Source: Trichaptum fuscoviolaceum (lineage: Eukaryota > Basidiomycota > Agaricomycetes > Hymenochaetales > Trichaptaceae). Taken from it: a DNA stretch of 64,000 nucleotides. A program made the position numbers and the translations under genes. The stretch lies in assembly GCA_910574455.1 (NCBI GenBank), contig CAJSYZ010000001.1, forward strand, positions 5,421,518-5,485,517. Reading direction: 5' to 3'. Shown here in pieces: positions 1 to 10,215 of this stretch (the first letter of the stretch is position 1; every line of letters starts with the position of its first letter). The notes beneath the pieces are model-generated. The model saw only the letters and a list, made by a program, of their open reading frames with translations, had not been told where the DNA came from and made no database searches.

Positions 1-381
1 GGGCACGGAGGACGTGCATCATCGCGTTGAGCGTCTCGAGGTCCGTCGGTTTGAGCGCCAGGATCTCATCGCACAGCGGCAGCGTCTCCTCGACCTTATT
101 CATGCGCACCGTCGCCAGCGCTTTCAGGGCCTCCAATTCAGAAACAACATAAGCCCAACCATCCTCAACGCACACATAGCGCATACCTTCGCCAACTCGT
201 TATCTGGGTACTTCTTCAGCACTTTGTTGCACTGCTGGATCGCAGACTTGTTCGCGTTCGCGTCGAGGGCATCTTTATGCAGGGGGTGTGTGTTAATCCC
301 TGTGGGTGAGAAGGGGGATGGACGGATGGGCTGCTCACCGTAGATAGGTCGTATCTGGCGGTCAATGGCTGCCTGGGACAT
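1..381 (-). CDS. NAA25: NatB N-terminal acetyltransferase auxiliary subunit, 5' end only
   Basis: N-terminal part of the TPR auxiliary subunit (Mdm20/Naa25) of the cytosolic NatB N-alpha-acetyltransferase; the rest lies beyond the left edge. Three exons can be placed: 339-381, 187-272 and 1-130, with introns of 66 and 56 nt carrying GT and AG ends. The spliced protein starts MSQAAIDRQIRPIY, followed by DALDANANKSAIQQ, then a TPR-like stretch with ALKPTDLETLNAM. This matches the known family pattern RPIYDYLDNGNNKMAIQQ...ALEPTD. The start is the only ATG in frame before the conserved RPIY block. Identification rests on recognised family sequence. Confidence 0.85.
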
Positions 382-1023
382 CCAGCCCGTAGCCCTGCGC
401 AGGAGTCGAAAGGTGAAAATGAGGAAAGCACGGTCGTCGACAACGTCAGTAACAAAAAAGTTGCACCGTCCGGGTATACTTCGTGTCTAAATCCTTATTT
501 GGAAATAAATGCCCACATTCAATTCTGTTCCGTCGGTCTCCTTTCCTGCTTTGCAACGACAACCTTCAAATCAAACATACAAACGATCGTAACCTCAGTT
601 TGTCAGAAAGATGGCTATAGGTGAATGTTAATCTTTGACCATAATTTATTATGCAACATTTACGCAGAACATCACATCCCAAGCTTCTCCTGGAATCCGA
701 TAATCAGTCTCTGATTCCTGTCCTAAAAGGCCCGACTTTTATGTTGAGAAGATACCTTTCAATTGGCTGCGTCTCTCCTCGAGCATTCTATCACCTCAGG
801 TTGCCACACCCTGTGCGCTCGACATGCTTCCATCTGCGACGAAGCGGCTAATTCGAGCGCAAGCACTGCACCCATGACCTTTCATTAGCCTGGGGGAAGA
901 ACAGCCGGTTTAATTTAACTCGAGCGACCTGTGAACTTGAAGACTTGAAAGCCTTACTGTCACTGTCGACTACAACCCCTCTCTTCGAACGCCAGTACGC
1001 TGCCTGGCGAAGACGACTCAGAT
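382..1023. other. Intergenic region between divergent genes
   Basis: Spacer between NAA25 on the minus strand and an F-box-like gene on the plus strand. It should hold both promoters. I see no convincing coding frame, RNA gene or repeat; the open frames here are short and of biased composition. Confidence 0.5.
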
Positions 1024-2073
1024 ATGACAGCAACAAATCCTCCTCTTTCGCCTCCTCCTCATCTTACGGCACTGACTGACCCACGCCTACCACTCGACGT
1101 CCTACGCCTCGTCTTCGAAGAATCCCTGCGCATCCACACCCCCAACGCACATAGCGCCGCGGCCCGCCAAGCCGCAGGCTACACCCTCGCGCTCGTCTCG
1201 CGCACCGCCGCGGCATGGACCGCGCCCCTGCTCTACGCGCGCGTCGTCCTCGTGCGCCCTGCGCAGGCCGCCGCGTTTGCGCGCACGCTGCGCGCGGGTG
1301 GGGCGGGTGGGGCAAAGGGCGGGAAGGGCTTGGCGGGATGTGTTAGGGTGGTGTGGGTTTTGGTAGATCAGGGTCGGGGAAAGAATCAGGACGCGGAGAA
1401 CCTCCACACAGAGCTGAACGAAGTAATTCGCATCTGTAGCAACCTGACGAGCCTCGTCTGCCTCGGACACGCGTCGCTCATCCTCCTCCCTATCGCGCCC
1501 ACCATCCACACATCCCTACACAACCTAACACTTATCGCGCCCACCCCCGCCGCCGTACACGCGCTCCCACACCTGCACCTGCACACACTCCGCATCATCC
1601 ACGCCTCCGCCGGCTTCTTCCACGCATGGAACGACGCGCTCTACGCCTCCCTCTCCCCCTCCCTCTCCGCGTCTGCCTCAGGCCTATCGATATCAGAGAT
1701 CCACCTCGAGATGCTCTTCGTCCCGTCAACCACGCTCCTCCTGTGGCTCGTCACCGGCACGCTCCCCGGGCTCGCGCTCTGCCCGCACGTCGCCCGCGTG
1801 CGCGTGCATGCGCGCTGGGTCTTTCCCGCGGATTGCCCGCCCCACTGGGTCGATGGCGATGGCGATGGCGATGGCGGTGGCGGTGGAGAGAGACGAGAGG
1901 AATACTGCACGCTGGACAACTGGTCGCGCTGCTTCGTCTTCTACACCAGCTCCGCGAAGAGCGTCGTCCGATCCAGCATCACACAGCCCTCGCAGGCCGA
2001 GCTGGTGCGCATACGCGGTACGTCCGCCGTCGAGGCCGCGATGGAGGTCGTTGCGCAACATGACTACGAATGA
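1024..2073 (+). CDS. F-box-like protein, single exon, 349 aa
   Basis: Intronless 349-aa protein. Residues 20-35 (LPLDVLRLVFEESL) followed by LALVSRTAAAWTAPLLYARVVL match the F-box-like N-terminus common in Agaricomycetes proteins, where an LP-x-(D/E)-(V/I)-xRLxFE start precedes a VS...W..PLLY segment. The remainder is leucine-rich and irregular, as in LRR-type substrate receptors of SCF ubiquitin ligases. The cellular role is inferred only from the family. Odd points: high GC with Ala/Arg-rich stretches, and a Gly/Asp run near residue 280 encoded by a GATGGC microsatellite at about 1853-1885. It is more GC-rich than the F-box genes in the right half of the window. Confidence 0.75.
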   Translation: MTATNPPLSPPPHLTALTDPRLPLDVLRLVFEESLRIHTPNAHSAAARQAAGYTLALVSRTAAAWTAPLLYARVVLVRPAQAAAFARTLRAGGAGGAKGGKGLAGCVRVVWVLVDQGRGKNQDAENLHTELNEVIRICSNLTSLVCLGHASLILLPIAPTIHTSLHNLTLIAPTPAAVHALPHLHLHTLRIIHASAGFFHAWNDALYASLSPSLSASASGLSISEIHLEMLFVPSTTLLLWLVTGTLPGLALCPHVARVRVHARWVFPADCPPHWVDGDGDGDGGGGGERREEYCTLDNWSRCFVFYTSSAKSVVRSSITQPSQAELVRIRGTSAVEAAMEVVAQHDYE

Positions 2074-2560
2074 ATCGGGCCTTGGGTCGGAGTCAGACTG
2101 GGAATCGAGCTGCTGCTGGTGTCGCTGCTTGGACTACTGAGCGCCGCCGGTTTCGACTCGGAGCTGAGCGCCGAGCGCTTCAGCGTCGCGTAGCCGCCGA
2201 CGGCCGGGCGGGATCGGACGTCGAGGTCGAGATATGTATGTATGTCGCAAGGCGTGCTTTTGACTTGGGTTGGGTCAGAGTCTATCAGACTATCATTCGA
2301 GTACTAGTGTGTTGCAATCTCCAACGTCTCATGTATGATCCTGACCTCGTTAGTCCGAGTGCCAATGCATCCACTGGCAGGAAATCCAGAAGCAACTACA
2401 AGAGTTTCTGGTGCATACAGCAATATAGAAAGTCGGTGCAGCCGGGAAATAAGATATCGATAAGAGCACCAAACGTGAATACCAGTAGGCATACTAGCCT
2501 GAGCCTCGACTCGGAGGCCGCGCAGCGGCTGTCTTCCTTCCTTGCCACCTCCGAGTCATC
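2074..2560. other. Intergenic, nothing recognised
   Basis: Between the 349-aa F-box-like gene and the next F-box-like copy. A long open frame crosses it but shows low-complexity composition and no family similarity, so it is not called. Confidence 0.4.
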
Positions 2561-3493
2561 ATGGTCTCTTCACTCCCAAACGAACTCATCCTCGACATCC
2601 TCGAGCTCGCAGCAAACGCCTCACCAGGCTCCGCGCTGACCCTCTGTCTCCTCTCCTCCACCACCGCGCGCTCGATCCGCCCCATTTTGTACAGGAAGGT
2701 CCGACTCGTCCTCTTGCACGACACCCAAGTCCCAAGTCCCGTCGTCCTTCGCCCGGACCCTGCAGCACACCGCGCACTTCAGCTGCACGCGCTCGCTCTG
2801 GGTCCTGTACACCAGCCGGAGCACCGCGTTCTACGCAGCCATGGAGCCGGTCGCGACGGCGTGCGAGCGAACCTGGAGGAGCTGGCGTGCGCGGCCGATT
2901 AGCTGTTGGACCGGCTGTACCAGAACCAAGGCCGGAGAAGCCGCGGCGCACTGGCTGAATTCCGACATCTCAAGTGTCTTCGCTTATTCGACGCGGATGC
3001 GCTATCGGTAACCCAAATCATTTCAGCGCCTATAACTCATCTGCACCTCATAAATCCGTCCAACGGAGGCATGAAGACATTCCTATCTGATGTGGCCCCA
3101 TCACCACACAGTCTCGCCGTCCTCTGTCTGGAGTCACTCACACCGACCACCACCTTGGGCTTCTCCCCAAAAGCACATAACGTCGCTTCTCCGCGTATTT
3201 CCCAGCAGCACGTCGATCGCGATCAAGCTCGACGTGAGCGCTTGCTCACCGCCGCGGGAGAGGTAGAGCGCATCGCATCCGGGTTCCAGGGCTTAGCTGC
3301 GCATGATCCAAGACTGTCGGTCAAGTTAAACATCATACGGGCAAATCTTAGTCTTCTTAGCGTCAATTCCGAGTCGCCCAGCATGGTACATAGGTCAACG
3401 GTATCTGCACGCCATCGACGAGGCATCGAATGTCTGGGCATGAACCAAATGATGTGCTTTAAATTTCCGGGTGTACGTATCCTGACTAACTGA
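2561..3493 (+). pseudogene. F-box-like pseudogene (tandem copy 1)
   Basis: The start encodes MVSSLPNELILDILELA followed by LTLCLLSSTTARSIRPILYRKV, a good F-box-like N-terminus. After about residue 50 the frame must shift to keep similarity to its neighbour. A stop (TAG, about 2900) follows the ELACAAD segment, and a later frame resumes with FRHLKCLRLFDADAL and ITHLHLINP. The matching segments of the copy at 4087 are FPHLKRLCIFHADD and VTHLHLIRP. Even the 3' ends agree (GMNQMMCFKFPG versus GMSQMVCFNFPG). I read this as a frameshifted, nonfunctional gene; an intron-rich functional gene is less likely. Confidence 0.65.
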
Positions 3494-4086
3494 ACAACGA
3501 AGACGGTCACTATAGCGCTAAATTGAATGACCAGGACTGCTGCTGCTTTCTCATCCAGGACGGCAACTGCACTTGTATTTCCTACATACTACCTCTGAGC
3601 CTCAATTCTGATGGAAAGACATTGACGCGTGTACACTACGAAGTACGTATACAATCAGAGCCAGCCATCATTGGTGATGAGTCTATGGTGGTCAAGGAGA
3701 CGATGGGCCATCAGGTGTGCAGGTGGATGTAGTAGGTCAGATGCTCACCGTTTATGTTGAGTTGGTATATCTGTAAGAGGACAAATGCGCGAGCATGATA
3801 CCATTAAATAATACGGCGTACTCTCATAGATTAACATTTATTCCGACACCCGCAGACCTTATGATAATCAGGGCCTTTTTTTCCAGTGACCACCCAGTTG
3901 AAATTTGTCTTAAATTCCTTTGGAGTAAGCATTTACAAGAGTGAAGCACATTTGCTGGTGCTTAATAGGGGAGTAGGTACATGATATAGTTGGGAAATAA
4001 GGTTTCAATAACTGGACCAAACACGAAAAAAAACAACTTTGACTTCCTCGCGGCACGCGGACGGACTTCCTTTCTTCAACCCGTCA
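3494..4086. other. Intergenic between the two tandem F-box-like pseudogenes
   Basis: AT-richer spacer. The part just after 3493 resembles the part after 4920 (ACAACGAAGAC followed by TAGCGCTAA), marking the edge of the tandem duplication unit. No gene seen. Confidence 0.45.
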
Positions 4087-4917
4087 TGCTTCCACTACTT
4101 CCAAATGAAATCTTACTCGACATACTCAAACTGACAGTAAAGTCGACAACATCGGCCGCCCTGAACATATGTCTTCTGTCGTCGAATATTGGTCGCCTGA
4201 TACGCCCCATTCTGTACAGAAAGGTCGTAATCATGAACGGGAGACAGGATATGGCAATTCGCTTGGACCTTGCGGAATTCCTCCAACTTCATCTACACGC
4301 GCTCTCTCTCGATCTTTACTTATCTTCTGGATATCTCCCAGGAGGACTTGGATCTGCTCCCGACGAGGTTGGAGAACCTGGAGGATTTGGCGTGGGGCCC
4401 GGCTTTTTTGTTGACCAACCGCGTTTGCCAGCTCCAAGATCCTGGAAACACACATTGATGGCGTTTCCACATCTCAAGCGCCTTTGCATCTTCCATGCGG
4501 ATGATCAATCGCTCCTCCCAATCATCTCAGTCCCTGTAACCCATCTACACCTCATAAGACCGACTGCGAGATTCATTCATAAACATAATCCTATCCAACA
4601 TACCGCCATCACTTCGACGTGTCACATCCATTTGCCTGGAGGCAATCACGCCGAACATACCCTTGAGTTTCTCTCCGGAACACGTATCAGCACTTCTTCG
4701 CGTATTACCCAGCAACGCGTCAATCATTGTCAAGCTTAGCATATACAATTGCTTACCGGCCGAGGTGGAGCAGTCTCAGACCTTGTCTGCTAACAATCCA
4801 AGATTGTTGGTCAAATTAAATACCATGAGGCCAGATATTGCAAGTGTGAAGGCGGGATCCAGGGTGGGTAGGCGAATTTTTTATGCCGTCGATGAGGCAT
4901 CGAATGAATGGGCATGA
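4087..4917 (+). pseudogene. F-box-like pseudogene (tandem copy 2)
   Basis: Begins MLPLLPNEILLDILKLTV, then LNICLLSSNIGRLIRPILYRKV, closely matching the copy at 2561. The open frame runs to 4739, but after residue 60 a different frame carries the family-like sequence (YTRSLSIFTYLLDISQEDLD, then LPTRLENLEDLAWGP). The first frame regains sense at FPHLKRLCIFHADD. At least two frame changes are needed, so it is called a pseudogene. An alternative in-frame Met upstream (3990) adds 32 residues with no family similarity. Confidence 0.65.
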
Positions 4918-5908
4918 GCCAAATGGTGTGTTTCAATTTCCGGGTACGCATCACATACTGTACACAACGAAGACTACGTTAGCGCTAACTTGAATGTCCA
5001 CGACTGCCATTCTCTCATGCAGGACTCGGATACCATTTGTACCTGTATCTTCCTTACCAATGTTGATTTATTGGTGACTATTTCATACTCTTGCGAAAAC
5101 GGTCCTTGGGTAATGTTATGAATAAACACTTCTTGGAGCCTTGACCATGACCCAGTGTCATCAGCATTGACGACTCCTGCGGCTCTGCGAACGACATTGA
5201 GCTTTCCAATATTAGGAGTACATCGAGAGAAGTAAGAGAGAGTTTCCCTCTCATCTTGAAGGTAGATCACAGGGCTGCGATCATACTGTATGAGCTCTCA
5301 GCGAGGGATAGTTTCCCATCGGTAACATGGTCATTGGATGGTTTATTCCACATTCCTCGGATTTTTTCTTGTCGCATGCAATGTTGAGAGGCTGGGCCGT
5401 TTCAAGTTCACAAGTTGAACCTGACAGGAATTTCAGAATTAGTAAAACTTCATAAAGATAAAGGGATTGGTGGTGGGATGATTTGAAGAGATCGCAGACG
5501 AAAGGCCGGAGCGTGTTTTTCGTCAAATCCATTTCCAAGCAAAGCGACCACACAAGTAGCCTGGTTTGAGTCTCAGGCTATCTTTGCTGAGCAACTAGCT
5601 AGCCTGATATCCAGACTCGGACAACCGACTTTTTTTCCACTGGCAACTCCGGTGGCTATCACTAATTTCCAACTGCTGCCTTGCTTATCCTCTCAACGAG
5701 CTATAATCATTTACTTATCACGATTTATTTAGTTCCGCAGTCAGAATGTCTATAAGATATTAACATTTTTAGATTTGCACAAGATGGCGGGGTTGGTGAG
5801 CGATAATAGTACAGATATGTATGTATAGCCAGGCCGAGTAGCGGCGAAGATAGAGAACAAGGGAAAGAAAAACGGAACGAAGCAGACGAAGAGACGAAGA
5901 AGGATAGA
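4918..5908. other. Region with two weak minus-strand open frames
   Basis: Two adjacent minus-strand frames, 5281-5553 (90 aa) and 4974-5270 (98 aa, containing NIGKLNVVRRAAGVVNADDTG and WSRLQEVFIHNI), have natural-looking composition. They could be exons of a decayed gene. I recognise no family and see no shared splice pair, so no gene is called. Confidence 0.3.
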
Positions 5909-7262
5909 TCAGCCAGACGGGTTGAAATGCGTCTCGTCGATTGTGCTGAAGACGTGTCCATTGTCGTTCAGCTCGTCCAGCGCGTTGCTGTTCATAAACA
6001 CATCAGCGTCAGCGTCCGCACTCCTCGGCAAAGAGAAAAGCAAAGGAAGAAAGAGAAAGAGTCAAGTGACAGGAAAGGACAAGGGGCAGGAAGATAAAGA
6101 AAGAGAAATGAGAAAACGCACCTGATGCTCTCCGCGTTCGCCTTCACATGCCGCGCGATCGCGCCGACGTGCACGCCCTCCTCCGTGCGCGGCTGCGCGA
6201 GGATGTACTGCATGATCTTCTGCGCGAGCGGCGAGCAGCTGCTGTACTGGTTCATCGACGGTGCGGACGGCGCGGATGGCGCGGCGGCGGTCGAGCTGTA
6301 GGCGGTGTAGGCGGTGTAGTGCGAGGCGCCGCCGTTGGTGGCGGTGGTGCTGGTCTCTTGACCGGGTTTTGGAGGCTGGTAGGGGTCAGGAAGGAAGGAA
6401 GGCAGAGGTATGTAAGGAATGCACTCACCGGCCCCCGCTGGTGCGCCAGCGTCACGAACATCGCCTCCATGAGATGGAAGTACAGCTCGTGCATGTCCGT
6501 GATCGGCCGGATGGCATTCGCGTTGATGTACTTCTTGTTCCCGAACGCCTTCACGATGCCCGTCACACGTACGTACTTCTGCTCACTGTACGTCGCTCGT
6601 GAGACAGTGTCGGGTAACCAAGGAAAAGAAAGATGAAGAACGAAGGGCGAAGGATGGAAGGAGGTGGATGAAGCAATATTGCATAGGTCGGAACTCACAG
6701 GGAACCATACTGCTCCAGCTCACTCTCGTTGTCCGGACCGCTCCATAGACGCGCCTCAATACGACCTGTCCCGTCGTCGACGTACACGACGCTGTTCATC
6801 TGCTGCGCCTGGATGCTCATCACCTGCGCGACAACTGTAACCTGTTCGTACACCGCAAGTGAGAGTCATCAGTCGAGTCTAAGTATGCGCTAACGCCAAA
6901 GGCTGCATTCAAGTAATCCTATAGCTTTTGAGACGTACCTGTCCGACTTCAACTTGGTCGATCGCAAGCTCGCTGTCGGAGTGCGATTGCTCGACACTGA
7001 GTATTTGCTTGATCGTCACGGGCCGAAGTGACTGCTGGGCTTGTTTCTGATGATATGTTCCACGGTCGGTTGGTTTGAGGTCAGAACGTCTAGCGTATTA
7101 TACACGTAGTTTTGAGACTTACGCGTTCACCTCCTCCTGGACTACCCTGGCTGCCTCCAGGCGAGCTGTGCAAGAATCCACCACCGCCATAGTCGCCTAG
7201 CAGCGCGTGTCAGCGCATCGCTTCGCGTAGAATGGGTTGAAGCTGAAGGACTTACCGTTCAT
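5909..7262 (-). CDS. RFA2: Replication protein A 32-kDa subunit
   Basis: Middle subunit of the RPA single-strand DNA-binding heterotrimer, acting in nuclear replication, repair and recombination. Seven exons are placed: 7256-7262, 7123-7196, 6939-7046, 6699-6841, 6429-6585, 6122-6375 and 5909-6020, giving about 284 aa, close to the family's usual 270. Order: Gly/Ser-rich N-terminus (GGGGFLHSSPGGSQGS); OB fold with RPVTIKQIL, VGQVTVVAQVMSIQ, YVDDGTGRIEARLW and VRVTGIVKAFG; Ser/Ala-rich linker; winged helix with QKIMQYILAQ and GVHVGAIARHV; and a C-terminus NGHVFSTIDETHF that matches the RPA2 ending. The first exon is only 7 nt (ATGAACG). A second acceptor 3 nt away would add one residue in the last exon. 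Confidence 0.92.
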
Positions 7263-7496
7263 GATGTTTTGAGTTCGAAAAGGAGGTAGGCTGAAAAAAG
7301 GTTGAGAGTGGGTCGGAAGAAATTTGTTTCAACGCACGATGCACGACGCGTACGAGAGTCAGTCGCGTCGTCCTTGGCATTCAAGTTGATGAGTCAGAAA
7401 CGCCCAAACAAGTGCAAACGCGTCTTGAAAGGCCATTTATAAAGATCAAAGGCTCGAATCGACACCACCACTGTCACTTACTCACCATCTTCATCC
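7263..7496. promoter_or_regulatory. Divergent promoter region, RFA2 / small gene
   Basis: 234-bp spacer between RFA2 (minus) and the gene starting at 7497 (plus). It contains GTCAGAAACGCCCAAACAAGTGCAA (7393 onwards), which recurs almost exactly upstream of the gene at 8811. This suggests a copied promoter segment. No individual factor site is assigned. Confidence 0.45.
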
Positions 7497-8215
7497 ATGG
7501 ACTCCAAATACACCCTTCCTGAGCTCAAACGCGCTTCCGCTGATAGAATGCCTACTCTCAGCCTATCTGGTAGCCGTGGCGGTGCAAAAGACTCAGCGGA
7601 CCCTGCTTCCAGCAGTCAAAGCTCAGACCTCGAGTCTGCGAAACAACACCCGGCACAACGCATGAACGACTGCGAGAATGATCTGAGCGTCCTGTACGAC
7701 GCACGGAGAAACTCAGGTATGCTTGCCCAATTTTTTCTCGCGATTGCTGGCCGATCGTCCGAGCCGCGCGTTTGCCGAGAGAGCGGACGAAACCGTTGAG
7801 CAGTTCGTTCCTCAGATGCTCGAGACGGATATGGAGGAGGATGAGAAGAGCTGTACGCCTTGCAGCAAGGAGCACGTTGACATGGTGAAACATATCGAAG
7901 CTGTTGAGTAGCTTCATACGACTGTGATGCAACAGCTCACCGCCATGAAAAGCTCCGTCCTCTTGTCCGCTACCAGTAGCGAGATAATGGTCTGGAAGAT
8001 GACGAAAGAGGTGTTGAAGGATATGGAAAATCAGAATGCCATGCTCAGGGGGATTGAAGCCAGCGTCCAAAGGGCTACAACGGCAATCACCAGCATCCGA
8101 ATCTCACCAAATCCAATTCCAGCAACAGCACAACATTCTTGGCAAAGAACTCGGGAACTCAGCTTCTCGTATTACTCGCCGCTACTCCGGCTTTGATGCT
8201 GTTGATACTATTTAG
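7497..8215 (+). pseudogene. Unknown coiled-coil-like gene with in-frame stop
   Basis: Not recognised. The first exon encodes 73 residues starting MDSKYTLPELKRASADRM. A short intron follows (donor GTATGC at about 7717), and the next frame reads ADETVEQFVPQMLETDMEE, then KEHVDMVKHIEAVE. A TAG at 7909-7911 interrupts this frame. The same frame continues directly into VMQQLTAMKSSVLL and VWKMTKEVLKDMENQNAML, which is clearly coding-like and heptad-patterned. A further frame change gives QHNILGKELGNSAS before a stop at 8215. Either this is a recently broken gene or I have misplaced introns. Confidence 0.45.
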
Positions 8216-8810
8216 AATTTTAACTCATGTAGAGTAGTATCTTTAACTCAGTAATTTCGAGCTGTATGTACCTCAGGCTTCTATTTGCGGTAGTCATACT
8301 ATACTATTGTATACCTTCCTTATTTAGTAGTAATGTTTAGTCACAAACGGGTCTGGAGTTGCGGTGACTCTTCTCCCACCGTGACCATCCATCTCCTCGC
8401 ACTGCTGCACAACATTTTATACTAATTGAGCTTGCCTGGAATTTACCCATCAAGGTGGTGAACATAAATAAACTGATGTTGATGCATCATCAGTCTTGTT
8501 GACACTGCTCGCCGCCCAGATTTCCTTGTACTCTTTAGACGCCTATGATCTGTGCCCTCAAGTTATCAGCAATTGATGGTTGAGAAAGTTGTTGATGTGC
8601 TTTGGTGCTCTGTCCATGAAAGTTTCAAAGGATGTATACCGAGCTCGACTGAAATTATTTAACAAGAGGATTGGTTTAAGGCCTGCCAGTGAGGGTTGAA
8701 GTCAGAAATGCCCAAACAAGTGCAAGCACATCAGTGGCCATACGTAGAGCCGACGTCATTGAAGTTTGCCCATCGACTCTACGTTCACTGTTTGCTTTCC
8801 ATCTACATCC
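8216..8810. repeat. Intergenic; contains copy 1 of a local direct repeat
   Basis: About 8500-8660 resembles 9860-9995. Shared pieces are TTGACACTGCTCGCCGCCCA versus TTGACACTTTCGCCGCCCAA, then ATTGATCTGTGCC or TATGATCTGTGCC, TTATCAGCAA, and GAGCTCGACTGAA. Each copy precedes a gene start by several hundred bases. No gene seen. Confidence 0.5.
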
Positions 8811-9263
8811 ATGTCCTCCAAACAGAAACTTTCAGACAACAATTCTGCGTCCACCAATGGACAGCCTACACAACCTGGCAGCCAATCAGGCAGTGATATG
8901 AAACGCTCCAGGCGCACTGGTCAACTTGAAAGCGCCAGAGGCATCTCGGACTCCCGGAGACTACACAAGGAGGTAGAGTTGCTCTGCGAAATCTCAAATA
9001 TCGGCGAGCAATACCTGCTCGATGGCAAAGACGCATCCGCTGTAGAACAAGAGCTATTGGACGAGTTCCTTCCGCAATTGACAGACGATCCACTTTACAT
9101 GGAAACGCAAGAAGCCGCTGGGTTTGTTCAGAGTGGTTTGGACATCGCCCGTCGACGCGTACAGAGAATCAAGGAAGATCCACGGTGGGCGACTGACCCG
9201 TTTTCCATGTTCTTGGAGAAGATGAAGAAGGAAATGGCAGGAAATGGAGGCCCAACTTTGTAG
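8811..9263 (+). CDS. Hypothetical protein, 150 aa
   Basis: Single-exon, charged, soluble protein starting MSSKQKLSDNN. The first 50 residues are Ser/Gln/Gly-rich. The rest is helical and acidic/basic (RRLHKEVELLCEISNIGEQY, VEQELLDEFLPQLTDD, IARRRVQRIKEDPRW). No signal peptide, membrane segment or known domain is seen. I chose the ATG at 8811 over an upstream GTG-type opening because the upstream residues are not coding-like. Its upstream region shares a segment with the gene at 7497, so the two may share regulation or be diverged duplicates. Confidence 0.55.
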   Translation: MSSKQKLSDNNSASTNGQPTQPGSQSGSDMKRSRRTGQLESARGISDSRRLHKEVELLCEISNIGEQYLLDGKDASAVEQELLDEFLPQLTDDPLYMETQEAAGFVQSGLDIARRRVQRIKEDPRWATDPFSMFLEKMKKEMAGNGGPTL

Positions 9264-10215
9264 CATGTCAGCCTGCAAGTGTCCAACAGGTCGCGAAACG
9301 CCTCTTGAATAATACTGAAATTTAGTTCTGTGACCCTGTGAGTGTGTCAGATTTTAACAGATGTGTGGCTCTAATTTGTAAACAATATTATTTAGACAGA
9401 CCGCAGCCCTCCTTTCACTACGAAGCAATGATTCTGTCAAAGATTGTCATTCCGAGGTTAACGCTTGTAATAATATGATGAAGATATATGCTATGCTATT
9501 ATTGTTGAGTCTGAGGTGGAGTTGCATACAAAGGTTTAACAATGACGCTACACAGTACTGTGTCTCTCTTCCAACAAATTTCCTTCTTATGCGACTACTA
9601 CTAGTAAGTGTAGTATACCGTGACTACGGTGGTACAGTACATTATTATTAGTATAAGATGATGATGCCGGTAAAAGCCGATTCGGACTCCGAGTCGGCGG
9701 AGTCAAGTTCAACTTCAGACGCGTGGCTCTTTTACTCTTTCTCACAGTCCAGCTCCTCCGCTGGACAAACATTCCTTCTCATTAACTTCCTCCTGGTTTC
9801 TACACATCAAGCTTATATGCAGAGTAATCTACAGAGAAATTAATGCTGGAACTTCATCAGCCTTTTGACACTTTCGCCGCCCAAGACTCAAATACTATTG
9901 ATCTGTGCCTTATCAGCAAATGTTGACTGAGAGGATCGCTGATGTATGGAGGGATTCTGATCATGATCAGCCCTATCGAGGACGCATGACGAGCTCGACT
10001 GAATCAGCACAAAGTGGGACAGTGGCAGTGACATCACAGATGGGGATGTGCCGCCCACATCGCTTGATGGGGAAGACAAGCCAGTTTCAGCCCAAGCCAT
10101 CACCCCTCATACTATTAGATCATCCACCCGAAGCTCTCTCCTTAAATAAGTGCTTTAATGCATACGATGGGTGCTCGCCACATCGCGCTGTCTCTTCCAG
10201 AACGCCCTCTGCAGA
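9264..10215. repeat. Intergenic; contains copy 2 of a local direct repeat
   Basis: The stretch at about 9860-9995 is the second copy of the repeat described around 8500-8660. A short perfect-stem palindrome, GACTCCGAGTCGGCGGAGTC, lies near 9688-9707. No gene is called between these; the open frames lack family features. Confidence 0.45.

Noticed and set aside
1626..2063. 145-aa Arg/Pro-rich open frame
   Set aside because: Second frame of the GC-rich F-box-like gene; composition typical of a shadow.
2070..2639. 189-aa plus-strand frame
   Set aside because: Crosses the intergenic region and overlaps the F-box-like start in another frame; Ser/Arg-rich low complexity.
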